Assembly: GCA_914767715.1 (NCBI GenBank)
Contig: OU612074.1
Location: 20,136,062 to 20,200,061, forward strand
DNA length: 64,000 nucleotides
From: Membranipora membranacea
Taxonomy: Eukaryota; Bryozoa; Gymnolaemata; Cheilostomatida; Membraniporidae
Direction of reading: 5' to 3'
This document shows, one piece after another, positions 23,001 to 34,900 of this stretch. The notes beneath the pieces are model-generated. The model was not told the DNA's origin. It was given only the letters and a program-made list of their open reading frames with translations, and made no database searches. How positions within the stretch are numbered: position 1 is the stretch's first letter; each line of letters begins with the position of its first letter. The position numbers and the translations under genes were made by a program.

Positions 23001-26000
23001 CTTGCATGCTAAATACCAGCGCTCTAACCAACTAAGACACCTCCTACTCCTTGTGCCGCTGCTTGTGATAAGGTTATTTGGCTTAGTGAATAGTAGTAGT
23101 TTGTCCAGCAGGTAATAGTTGATAATCAAATCAAATGTTCCTGTTATAGCTGGCAGATATTAGAGCTAAATATGACAAACTGGAGGCAGAGCTGGTGGAA
23201 AAGAGGGAGACAACTCATAGAGAGATTGAGGAATTTATCTCCGACAAATTGGGAGACATGATCTCAGATTTAAGAAGAGAGATCAAACTCTGTGAGGCCA
23301 GACTGAGAGATAATCATCAGGTGACAAAATTATCAACATAAATTGAGATTTTCTTAATCTTTGTGTATGAGAGCAAAGACAACTTTAGAATCCCAGGCTT
23401 GTCCCAAACTCTCAGATTACTGATATGATTGTTGTAACAATTATGTTTTTCTCCATCATTTGCGATTGGTAAAGGTATCCAGGGTAATGAATCCTACACT
23501 CACAACTTTCCTCGCAAAAATAAATCTATTGAATGTTTTATGCTTTCACTGATTCACAACTGATTCTATCTTGCTTGAATGACGTAAATCATAAGTTTTT
23601 ATGGCATTTTTCAGATGTGAGATATAAAGTGACACTCAAAATTGGATCAAATCACTTTGGCAGAAGAAAACTCCTAATCTGAAGATACTCAATTTTCTCA
23701 CAGAAATATAAATCAATTGAATGTATTCTGCCTGCAAAGTAGTTTTATTTCAGATCAGTATTTTACTTTGATACTGATTCACCAATAATTCTACTCTGTT
23801 TCTGATTTTTTCTTTCTATAAGATAGATTTGTATTTATACTGCTTTATTTAGGTGGACGTGGTTGTGAAATATAAAGATGCGCAAAGTCTAATCAAATCA
23901 CTTCTGGAGGAGAAAACTCCAAGTCTGAAGATAAACAACGTATTAGGACTTGCAAAGACAGGTAAGTATTGATTAATCAACCTTAGGCTGTCAGGTAAAA
24001 ACTCTGATAATCACAACAAGTAGAAGCCTTCATAATATATTCTGGAGAAAACTGACATGCAAATTTTTTATCCTTCTAGTCCTTCGAGATAATACTGTGT
24101 TGGAACAAACAGCGACTCTGTAAACATTCAATGAACCTCAGCCACTAGATATTAGCGGGTTAAACCATAAACATATAAATATGTATAAGTATTTATTTGG
24201 TTATAAGTTGAACATATACAATAAACCAAGACAGGACACTATATGGAGTATTAGCATTGAGGCACTGAGGCATTTAATTGTGGGCGACGTGACGACACTG
24301 GAAAGTGTGGAAGCAATGATGTTATCTTTGATTTCCTGTCAAAAATCCAGGTTTTTTTGTCGATCAATTTTGATCGGATTTCGAGTTTGAAAGCTACAAT
24401 AGATTTAGCAGCTTGTCTTGAACAGTTTGATACAAATTTTAGGCGAACAATTTTTTCTTGAAGAAGAAATAGCATCAAGTCGATAACAAGACACTGCTTA
24501 TTTTAAAGCAACTTTCAAACTCAAAATCCGATAAAAATTGATCGAGTTATGAACAATAAACCTGGATTATGGACAGTAAATCAATGATCGCAACATCGCT
24601 TCTAGACCTTCCAATGTTGTTACTTTGCCTCACAATTTAGTGCCTCACTTCAGCTGTATATGGTGTCCTCTCTCAGTTTATTATTAAGCCTATGCCATTT
24701 CCTAATTTAATTATGTGAAAGTTATAGGGAGTTATTTCTCCACAAAGCTAGAGAAGACAAGTCTCAAAAAAGAATAACTTGTATTATATATGATCGCCTT
24801 TCTGGTTGGTAAGACCAAGATCATTGTACCTTTCAGTTTTAGATACACATGAACCATTGTATAATTATTATCAGACAATTTCCATTTCACGAAGGATTAT
24901 TGATACTCTAGTTTTATTTTGACTATGGAACCTCGGATTAAATACACTGAATTTTTCTTTCCTTTTGATAAACATGTTTAACTCATATATCTCTGATATA
25001 TTACAGCCCCTATTAGAGGTATTGAGGTGAAGATAATAACTACTGACCCGATCTCTCTCACTGAGGATAGAGAACATTCTAAACTGACCAATCAAATCCC
25101 AGCTGTCCTTGCCCCTCCCACTTCTATAAAATTACTGCAAGAAGTCAGTTTGGACATTGGCTGCACAACAGTATGTCGATATCAGAATCAGACTTATATT
25201 GGTCTTGATGGGGGGTCTGTAGTTAAAATAGATCCTGATTATAAAGTCACACAATTCATCGAACTGAGTAACAATGTAAGAGGGATGGCAGTGTGTGGTG
25301 ATCAGCTGGTCAACACTACTGAGGGTTATCCACAAACAGTCGGTATACATGAGTTATCTACTGGTAGATTAGTAACTAGCTGGGCTCATAGTGATAGGGG
25401 GTTCTATATATCCAGTAACTTAGCTGTAGTAGGTGAGCAGATAATAATATCTGATAGAGGAAATAAGAGACTGAGTGTTTATTCTAAAGTTGGTAGATTA
25501 ATCAAACACATCCCCTGTCCTCAGCTTTCACCTGATTGGGTTAGTCTCAGTGCTGCTGACAATGACCGCATCATCTTATCTGACTATGAGACATCTAAAG
25601 TACACAAGATCAGCATAACTAAAGGCGATGTTATCTGGACATCATCTGATGTAACTCTACCAGAGGGAGTAACCTGCTACAACAATCAGTATGTTCTGGT
25701 GGCTTCAAGAGGTGAAACAACAAAGATCAGCATTCTAGATATCAGTACAGGTGACATACTGACAAAGGATTATTTATAATGTGTCTTCTTCAATGTTTGG
25801 CTTGCCATGTTCTGTGAAACTACTGTAATAAACAGCACTTCTCTGACACTGCAATGCTATTTTGAGTAAATTTTTAGAACTCACATTCATGTGGAATTCA
25901 CACGCTAATACACCCAAACTGATTTGGTTATTTAAAGTAACAAGCCCAAATAAACCCAATGTGCCTGAACATCGGTTGCTCTTCCTTTATGGTATGCTGT

Positions 26001-26268
26001 TCCTAGGTCAGATTAAATAATATGATCAAGGATTAATAACTTTGGACATATAATATGCGAATTAAATAAAGTATGATCAACTCATTTTCATGCAATAGAC
26101 CGAGCAAAATATTTTCTGCAAATTTTTATTAAAGGTAACATGATCAGGACATTAGAAGACCCCAGAGTTTTGAGTGACAGCTTTAGATACAGCCTGTGTG
26201 TAGAAGGTAACACTCTGATTGTACACAGATATATAGATAAGAAGGTTCTGTACTATAGACTGGAGTAA
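20044..26268 (+). CDS. TRIM-like RING/B-box/coiled-coil/NHL-propeller protein, copy 2
   Basis: Exons: 20044-20213, 20897-21056, 21843-22026, 22536-22732, 23150-23320, 23853-23961, 25007-25750 and 26135-26268; 622 aa. Architecture and all intron phases equal those of copy 1. The RING exon is protein-identical (one silent base), and the coiled-coil exons differ at a few positions. The propeller exon is one codon shorter and carries about 30 amino-acid substitutions against about 7 silent codons; exon 9 has seven replacements and no silent change (VLSDSFRYSLCVEGN against VLSDDRIFSLCVEGD). So the effector half is conserved and the recognition half is changing. The optional exon between exons 6 and 8 is dead here and must be skipped. 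The protein is expected to be a ubiquitin ligase with its own ligand. Confidence 0.88.
20432..20705 (-). mobile_element. tRNA-derived SINE-like element, cassette 2 copy of 9180-9450
   Basis: Same insertion as in cassette 1, with A- and B-box-like words (B box here GGATCAATTCC). The internal G/C homopolymer has lengthened to about ten bases. Confidence 0.6.
22830..23050 (-). mobile_element. tRNA-derived SINE, cassette 2 copy of 11540-11795
   Basis: Same site and orientation as in cassette 1, in the intron between TRIM exons 4 and 5; TTAGTTGGTTAGAGCGCTGG and GGTTTGAGTTCC are retained. Confidence 0.72.
24080..24166 (+). pseudogene. Inactivated optional exon in TRIM gene 2
   Basis: This is the counterpart of 12821-12907. 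CAA has become TAA at 24121-24123 (in frame) and the donor GT has become AT at 24167-24168. Because the exon is symmetric in phase, skipping it leaves the rest of the TRIM reading frame intact. Confidence 0.8.
24222..24690. mobile_element. MITE family A, cassette 2 copy
   Basis: Matches 12978-13453 with the same end sequences; it has a short deletion near 24361 (cgataacttgatc missing) and other small changes. Confidence 0.7.
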
Positions 26269-26317
26269 CGTTCTCTCTACTGACCGATAGAGATGTAAGT
26301 TATCATTACGATAAGTT

Positions 26318-26319
<2 letters not shown>

Positions 26320-26352
<33 letters not shown>

Positions 26353-26377
26353 TATCGTAAATATATATATATATTTT
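26320..26377. repeat. (TA)n microsatellite, cassette 2
   Basis: Counterpart of 15085-15145 with different repeat numbers. Confidence 0.9.
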
Positions 26378-26509
26378 TATGATCATGTACATGCTATACA
26401 CATAAACATATAAGTATATATATTGTTTATTATGAATTGATATGTTGGTTCATCCAGTCATTCTTAGGCCTCCCTGGAACTCAATTAGATCAAGTTTGCC
26501 CAGATGCTA

Positions 26510-27320
26510 TCCGCTGGTAGAGGGGGTGCAGCTCCAAATTGCCCAAAAATTGATCAAAACTTGATCAAAGGCTTCACATTGTCTATTTGTAGTGAAGCAA
26601 CAGAATCATCAACTCACTAATCTGCGGTTAGTTAAACGATGTGGGGTTTGTGGACACAACGGGCTGCAGGCAACCTTCGACCTATTGGCCAACATGAGCA
26701 AGTCATCTGTATCGCTGAGACTAGAAGCAACCAATAAGATACCTCCCACAGTCTGCTATGACTCTCAAACCGGTACAACTTCCCATACGATAGAACATCG
26801 GTCCAGTTTAGTTTCGTAACAAGGCCATCAACTGCAATCGATCATAGCCAAGCTACTGACAAAATGACTATCCACTGAGTACCCATCAATGTCATAGTAC
26901 GTTTGGTATGTACAGTAAAATTCTTTGTTGTGATGCAATCATTATTTACTTGTTGGTCATTTTGATGATCAAATGAATTTTGAAAGATTTTAGTTTTTAT
27001 TTTATTATTTCGGTGATATTATAAACAATAAAAATATAAATGATTAATATTGAAACACTGCAGTTCTTAAGTTTTATTTGTCAGAATAATTTCTAATTGT
27101 CATCTGGACAAGTGAATGGATTATATGCTGGGTCAAATGACCCCTATAGGGCCTAATCTGCCCCTCCAGTGTGCTAAAAATTCGGATCGCAGCAGTTGTT
27201 AGTCAACAAAACTGGGGATAAGAAAGAAAGTGGAAGCATATTTATCAATTCATGATTATCATATCACACAAGATCACACAAATAAAGAAATGTATGACCA
27301 GGAGTTATGTTCTTTTATAT
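26510..27320 (+). repeat. Dispersed repeat, copy III (longest)
   Basis: The longest of three copies (others 2030-2950 and 15310-15600). The portion 26780-27320 is absent from cassette 1. It has no coding capacity that I can support. Confidence 0.6.
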
Positions 27321-27358
27321 TAAGAGAAGACGCAACTTCATGTACATATACCATGTTA

Positions 27359-27676
27359 TCAGAGAATGAGACATGAGAGCTCCGCAGCTAACTCTAATAA
27401 TTCCTCCCTAGATTGTGTTACTGTATGTTTCCAGATGAATATGTATACTGCTTCTCCAGGATACTGCTTCGCTAAAAGTTTAATAATTTGTTGATAGCGC
27501 AGTCTTTTTCGATATTCTTCATTTAAATTGTTGAGTTTATTGAAATCGGTTATATAAGAGTATGATCTGTGAATATATTGGCTCCTTCCTCTACCAATCA
27601 TCACAACAATCCAGGGAATGATTGGTCCTACGACCACCCACCCACCTTCTCTGCACTGACAGTCATTTGCCTGCAT
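27359..27676 (-). CDS. Conserved 105-codon ORF, cassette 2
   Basis: Identical to the ORF at 15639-15956 except one Ala for Val near the C-terminus. It has the same hydrophobic segment and the same upstream in-frame stop. The 540-bp block at 26780-27320 ends about 40 bp beyond its stop codon. Function unknown. Confidence 0.42.
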   Translation of the reverse strand: MQANDCQCREGGWVVVGPIIPWIVVMIGRGRSQYIHRSYSYITDFNKLNNLNEEYRKRLRYQQIIKLLAKQYPGEAVYIFIWKHTVTQSREELLELAAELSCLIL

Positions 27677-28446
27677 TAGGAGTCACTCCTCCTCTACTGG
27701 TGACTCCACTTTTTGCCTGCATTGTGACAAAATGGAAATGGAGTAATTGGAATGCAGGCCAACTGAATCAAACCTGATCCGCTATGTCTATGGGTCTTAG
27801 ACCGTAAGTTAGTATGATATAGTAGTATAAATACGCTCGCCTTTCCATTCAACCAGTAGAAATAACCAGAGAATATACGCTTTTCTGACATTCAATAAAT
27901 TTATTTTAGAAATATATAATTAGCTCATTGGAACAATCTTTACATAATAAGTCGCTGTACAATATTAACATTCCTCGAAGTAATCACATTCACATTGTGA
28001 ACCGTGAGAAACTTGTATGCACATATTTCTGTGTAATCAGCCATACACTAGCTATCAACTCCTTCAAGTATCACCTCTGCAAAATATTAACAAAAAGTTT
28101 TGCAATACTGATTAGGATTTTGCAAATTGCAGGAAAATCATTACAGTTCTGTATAACTTGATCGATGAGATTGATAGAGACGCTCATCAACACACAGGGG
28201 TGGCTTCACGCTGCTGGGGCCGGTCATGAGGAGAGGAGGTTGTACTAAAGAAAGATTAGAAACAGCGCTTGACTCATGGTTTCTAGCTGAACATCTGTGT
28301 GTTGTGCAGTGGTTCGCGCACCACTGTATGTTGTATCCTCAAGATGTAACTTATTCTCTGGCAGAAGGAGGGTACATCAGGATTCAGTTTATGACCTCAA
28401 CGGTCTGGTGTGTAATTATTCGAGTTGGAGATTTAACTTGGGATTG

Positions 28447-28592
28447 CTCATACCTGAGACCTCCTCTCATACCTGGGATCTCTCATAACTTGGACGTCTC
28501 ATACCTGGGACCTCTCATACCTGGGTCATCTCATACCTGGGGCCTCTCATACCTTGGACATCTCATAGATGGGACCTAACATACCTAGGACC
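28447..28592. repeat. Minisatellite, cassette 2
   Basis: Shorter version of the ctcatacctggga array at 16649-16856. Confidence 0.85.
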
Positions 28593-28702
28593 TCTCGCAT
28601 GAAAGAGGGTTTAAACTCAAGCCATCGTGGATATTAAAAATGGTGATATTATTCTATACTTCAGGGATAGTTGTCCTCTACAAGTCTGATGTATTCCCAT
28701 GC

Positions 28703-29567
28703 TCACTCCTGATATAGTGTCAGAGTACACTGACAGGGCATTCTCTCACCTGTCACACCGTGATGAGATTCACTTAGACCTAGATCTAGCTGTACTCCCT
28801 CAGTGGGTGGGGTCGGTTCACTTGCCTCCTTTTGTATATTACTAGCCTCTGGTTCTGGATGAGTGGGCGGTTCCTCTGTTGGTTGTGGTTCATCTTCCAC
28901 TGCTGAAATGTAAAAGAAAAGTGATTTGATTATGGGATTGGTGATTATCTCAGATATAAAATAATTTGTTGACTGTAGTCTGAGATTTTGAGGTTCACAA
29001 TTGCATCAAAATTTCCTCGAGTGGTCTTGCAGAAGTTGTACAATATTATACAACTAGGAAGATTGTGGTTCACATTTGTTTCCAGAATCTCTAATATTAA
29101 ATTGAAATCTTAGTCCAATTATAATATGTACTAGACAAAATCTTAACCCAATGGTTCACAACTAATTTTTGTACGATATCACATTGCAAATGTCATGCTA
29201 CAATCTCAGAACTCTGACATCACCGGACTTTTCTGATGAGATTTCAACTTGTTGCAAAACCCTAAATCTTGCAACTTTGTTGCAATCAGGCACCAGGCTT
29301 GAAGGCATACAACAAAGACAATTTTGATGCAAATTAAGTTGAAAAAAAGGTAGAACTCACCAGTTTTAGTGAGTACAGACTGGACTAGGTTTGTGATTTT
29401 CTGACTCTCTTGTTGATTCTCTATCTCACTAACAGTAGTAGTAGGGACACAAGGGAAGAGATTAGGGTTACACTTGACTAGTAACGCAGCAGTCTCTTGT
29501 GTTAGAGAGGTAGATATCTGAGTACTACCATCACTCATATGTGTCTCTACCTTAGATATCACATGAC
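28703..29567 (-). CDS. Minus-strand cassette gene, copy 2 (last two exons), unknown
   Basis: Exon 29567..29361 joins in phase 1 to exon 28902..28703, which ends CQCTLTLYQE. Compared with copy 1, the first exon has a 17-codon in-frame insertion (HMSDGSTQISTSLTQ region) and two fewer Thr codons in the Thr run; all indels preserve frame, which supports real coding sequence. The DNA upstream of 29580 is unrelated to that upstream of copy 1, so the two copies must have different 5' exons, or this copy is 5'-truncated. No family recognised. Confidence 0.5.
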
Positions 29568-29589
29568 CTGAATACAAGAACAGACTTAT

Positions 29590-30175
29590 ATAGACTTGAG
29601 GCACACAAACACACGTTGTTCAGATAAAGAAGTTTCAAACATCAACCACATCCTCATCAACGTTACATGGCAAGTGATGGACCCAATATGAAGCACATGG
29701 GTTTCATTGGAGACAAAGGAAATAATATATAGTCCGACGGCTAGTTACGAAACGAAAGAATTCATAGCACTTCTGGGTAATAGGTATGTAAAATGTTAGA
29801 AATCGCCCCCCCTCTCCTGCTCACATGTGATGTAAACATGTCGAATATACTGTACAAGTCCAATAAGCTGCCACTTTCATATCTATCTGATTATTGATTT
29901 TTCGACAATAATTGAAAAAAAATTGTCTTCATTGTACACTACACATGTCGACGACTTCAATGTTAAAAAATCGATCATTTACAGTTCACAGAGAAGAAGT
30001 GGCAGTTTTGTAGGATCGTACAGTACATACCCAACTGTGATATTATAGATGAGCAGGGTAATGGGGACAATTTCTACACTATACATCATATTTACCTAGA
30101 TGTCCTGTAATTTTTCTTCAAAATATTGCATTACAACTGCAAAACTAGCTGCCAGACAATGTTGCTTCAGTTTTA
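29590..30175. other. Unique DNA between cassette 2 and the CARF duplicate
   Basis: No exon, RNA gene or repeat recognised. A short imperfect inverted pair (ttttcgacaataattg..) at 29895-29920 is the only structure seen. Confidence 0.4.
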
Positions 30176-31957
30176 TGGTAGTGTTTACTAAAGAGATAAC
30201 ATCAACACAAGCATGTATAATGTTCTCTCATTTGTTATCCAATGTGGGTATTGCGAGTGTCGGGAATCAAGGAAGCGTTCTGATATAGACCATCCCTCCA
30301 TCACCACCAGTGGGAGCAAACTTGTTCTTTTAGCTCATAATTAAGTATTTCCTTCTAAACCTACCCGATTCAGAGGGACCCTGTGTGAGAGTCACAGTGA
30401 CAGTTTCAGGGTGTGGCTCTATATTAGAAGTCCAGTTACTGCCCCAATCCTCCTGACCAATACCAAGAGAGTCCATACTGGCCTGAAGTCACACAAGTGT
30501 AAACAAATTGAGGTCAACAACAACAAAAACAGATAGTGGAGAACATTCTAATCAAACACCATCATATGTATCTACTACTCAAGGAAGCACGGAATGGGGG
30601 ATGGGTTTACTAGTGATATCGGAAAACTTAGGAACTCAAGCCATTTAAGCACCATTAGATGACCTGTATGAGCAGCTATAACAGTATTTTACGCACTCAA
30701 TATGTGGCGGGATAGCTGGTGGTGACATTTCAACCAGCTATCCCGCCAAAGTTTGACCGTTTAAACTACTATAACAGCAGAATGAATTCTCGCACACCAC
30801 TAGTTTGTCACCCTCGGTGGTGAATCATCCCAGAAAGTAGCAGAAAAAATAAAGCCTTTTCTACTTTGACTGCCCATCTCAGTTATCAGAATTTTATTCC
30901 ATCATGTTACGAGCAAAACATCCTCATAAATTATGAGCTGACCATAGACTACAATACATATGACATACCTCTCTGAGAGGGAGGGTACCATTCTCTATGT
31001 CTGTTAGAGCTGTATGGATATGATTCTTCAGATCACTGACAGTGGGGAAGTAGCTGAGATCGTGCCTAACTGGAGGTTCTCTATCCGCAAACAGATCTCG
31101 GTCTACATACTTCCTGTAAGGACAGATATTATGTATGATATTATTGCCTCCCCCTGAGCCTTTTGTTTACAAAAGCAGTAGGCAGATTCCAAACACAATG
31201 AATATGCAGGTGTGAGTCTAACCTGGTACTAATTCTGAGAGAATTTCATTAACATCTGGCCTGGTCTGATCAGTGACCTTCATTACTCAACTCATAAGAA
31301 TGATGATGATGATGATTGACAAAAAGCTTCACTTCTGAGTGAGTGTCACAACTGTTGGAAGTGAGTAGTCCTCGGTCTATTTCAGAACTTTAACACACAG
31401 CATAGGAAAATAGTACTGGAATGGGGCTTATTTGATAATTTTTCTTTGCATGTTGAACATTTAAGCATCAGCACAGCTGATGACCTCGACAATACCCTTA
31501 AAATATTCTACAGAATTTAGTAACCAAAATCTGAGAGAAATAAGTTGTTGGCCGCCGAGTAATAAGTCTAAATCTCTTGCAGCCCTCCTAACACTTTTCA
31601 GTACTGCTTTCCTTTAAAAAGTAAAAAGGTTACAAAGAAAGGACAGAACTCAGATAGCAGGTTTGGAATACGTTGTAATTACCGTAACATTTTCCTGATA
31701 GTTGTTACATGCTGAATACCAGATGATACAAGCTCTCTTATCTTATTGGCTACGGGTTCCACCAATCGTGTTCCACCCTGATCTGCGAAAAGCAGGATGT
31801 ATGATGTTATGGATATAAGCTTAATGCGCAGAATAGAAGAGAGGACTAAACAGGAACAAATCCAGTCGGGAGTTTAGCTAGATTGGGTACACTTTATGTT
31901 AGCGAGCGCAAAATGTATCCAACTAACGTGAGAGGTAATATAAAGTAATGAGGCTGA
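30176..31957. repeat. Segmental duplication, copy 2 (partner 1-1780)
   Basis: Same orientation as 1-1780. Contains the last three exons of the complete CARF gene and the intronic hairpin at 30705-30748. The right boundary lies in the intron between 31782 and 32272. Confidence 0.9.
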
Positions 31958-34900
31958 GGACAGCTGCAGATAAAGTGAGTTAGATATATCATTGCATGCT
32001 CCTGCCTACCTAATAATACGATAGTTACTTAGCCTCAGGTCATCAGGAATTATCGCAATCTAGACCTTAAGGCTTGTCAGTCGACTACCTTTACTGCCTA
32101 TCAAGTTCTTACAATGATGTCATTGGCTCAAAAGTTTTTTACTATTATCAATATGGCCTACTGACATTGTGGGTGGCTAAAAGACAACGCGGTTGGAGAC
32201 ATGAGGAAAAGTTACTGAAACACAATGTCCTAGCTATACTGTAATTTTTTATCTTCATGGTGATGACTTACCTTGTATATTGAGTGCGCTGAGATTATAA
32301 GTTTTAGTTATATGATGATGTACATATCGACTGTTAGCTGGAGTTCCTGTATCTGGTATGTGATACTCATGGGCCTCTACTAAAGGCAACTGCATGTAAT
32401 ATCTGTAGCAGTAAATAAAATGGACGTCAACATGTGTGTTCAACAGTGATGAAAACAATGTCAATATGTTTTTGAGGCAAGATATTTCATTATGTGCTTT
32501 GTGATCATAGCTGGCAGTCCATCGAAACCGTATCGAAGTTTCATCTTTCCGTTTAATATCCCTTAAAGTTTGTAAGAACTGATCAGTGATAGTAACAGTA
32601 TGTCTCATTCAATAGCAGAGATGTGATATACTTCAATGATGTGAATTTACCTTTGCAAAAACATAATAAGCCAGCATTCAGTGGGAATTTCATTTGATTG
32701 CTGACTATCCATCGCCCAATATCTACTTAATTAGCAGTGTCGTCTGTGCTCAAAAACAAACTAAATTGTACTTGATGAAATCAGCTGTTTTGAGAAAGGG
32801 CACCCTTTTGATGCTCAAGGAGATTTCAGTTCTGTTATCACTGATTGGCTTGTTCATTAATCCGGTTTATCTGAATGTGATGCAGAATGCCGTATCCTTA
32901 AGTACACGTTACCTTTCCTCTCCCCCGATAGCACAACCGTGAGCCCTCAGTGACTGGAAGGCCTTATCCATGTAAACCTTCTGTGCTTTCTTGTCCAACT
33001 CCAGTGGTATGCCAAAGTCTGGAAACTTTTTTACTTTCTTTACATAAATTCTGGCAGGACAAGTTTGTTTAAAATCTGTGAAAAACAACAATAAAAACAG
33101 ATTTGAATAATACCAATAAATTTAATTTAAATCAAATTATTTACTGACAGCGACTGAGCTTTAAGCTGAGCCACATTCAGACTGGTCATAATAATCATGT
33201 TTGTCTTTTAGAACATGTCAAATAACATAACATATCTGTTTAAAATTATTTTTAAAATGCATGATGCAATTTGGAGTTGTGTACTCACTGAGCGCATAAC
33301 ACATCAATGAGACAACTCCAAAATAAATCAACAGAACATTTTCTGCACTTGTTATAGAACATAATTAAGCTAACTCCTTGAGCTAACCTAGGTAGGATTG
33401 CTGGTTCTTTGGGTCAGGTTTGGCACCTTTTCTTCTGGGTCCATACTGACATTCCATAACTGTCGCTCGGCTTCCTGCATATACACAAAGATCGGTGAAT
33501 TATTGGGTAGGAATTGGATGTACCTTCAATTATGTATCAATAAACATTCACAACATCGATGAACATTTGTGCGGTGGTTTTGTGTGAGTGAACAGTTAAT
33601 CTCAACATCCTACTGCTAAGTGGAATGTTCCAATGTGTAGGTTCTTATGAGCTCTCTATGGTATCAACATTAAACAATAACCAACCCATGTCAATAATCG
33701 AATGGCCTAAAGAATAAGTTAGGATTATCAGTCAATGGAGCGCTCTGGTACTAAAAAAGTGAGAGAGGACAATTCATTTTCTGATATTGTGTAGTGGTCT
33801 AGTATTTTACCAAGAAGTGGCGGCAGATTTCCTTGTATTACAGAATATTGTAATTGATTATTTGAGTGTGTGTACTATGAGGAATTAGCAGACATTTTAC
33901 ACTTGGCCGTCGCAACTGTCTGGATATTTTAAATGATAGATGTTTTTCCGTCTCACAATGAAGAGTAAATGCGATACAATAATAAAACTATACAATAGTA
34001 CAACCATGGACTGTGTATAATTTTTTCCTGATGCCAAGGACAAAGATTTTTGGTGAGTTTTGTGCCACAGAATGTAAAGATTCTAAACAGCATTATGTGA
34101 CAGAGCCTTGTTTCCACAGTACTTTGTCTTTGACATAATTACCAAAATAAATTATTTATCTTAACAGTGCGCTGACTCAATAGACAGCTATAAAATCTTA
34201 CCACAGTTGACGAATGGTATACCATCATAGGGTACATACTGAGATTTCCACATAAGCCTAGCCTGAGCCTTAGTACTATCAGTACTCTGTCTGGTACCCC
34301 AGAAGCTGGCGGTCTGCTGCTTATGTAATGTTAGTATGATGTCTAAATCCTGCTCAGTCGGTACCCAACCTCGATAATAATGTCCCACTTTCTGTAACCA
34401 AAAAATATGATTTTTTATTTTTTATTCTGGAACTTGCATATAAAGCAAGCACCATTGTATATTGCAATGCATATTCACCTGCTCAGATATATTTACCTCA
34501 GGCTCATCATGTATAAGCATTCAACAACACATACTTTTCTCTTATTGAACTGGTCGAGGGATGGGGTAAAGTTGCATTTACTGATTTTAGTGAAAATGGC
34601 CATTCGAACAGCCGTAAACTAAGAATCTGAGTGCTGTGCCATGTTTGATGCTGTAGACCAGAATATGTCCATTTTATGAACGCAGCTCATTCTAGTATTT
34701 GCCATAAGCAATGACAGCTCATAACTTTACCAGAGCACTCACCTCACAATCATTGATCACTTTAGCCCATTGTGGTGCGTCATCAGGGGGTGGGTTCCTC
34801 TGTATAACCCGAGTGTTTATCACACCAAGGTTAGCTGCGGCTGGGTCACCATCAGGCCCCGCACTTACTGCAGCTACAGGAGCTTTGGTTATATTAGCCT

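Larger units (their letters stand above)
18233..29580. repeat. Cassette 2 of the tandem segmental duplication
   Basis: Collinear partner of 6804-17875. Differences that date events: no hAT MITE, an additional 540-bp block at 26780-27320, a longer G run at 20591-20600, shorter minisatellite, and a nonsense mutation in the optional TRIM exon. Confidence 0.92.

Noticed and set aside
32255-32608. 117-codon minus-strand ORF starting at an ATG near 32608
   Set aside because: Only its last part (32402..32272) is a CARF exon, with a clear CTACAG acceptor; the preceding half is intron read-through.
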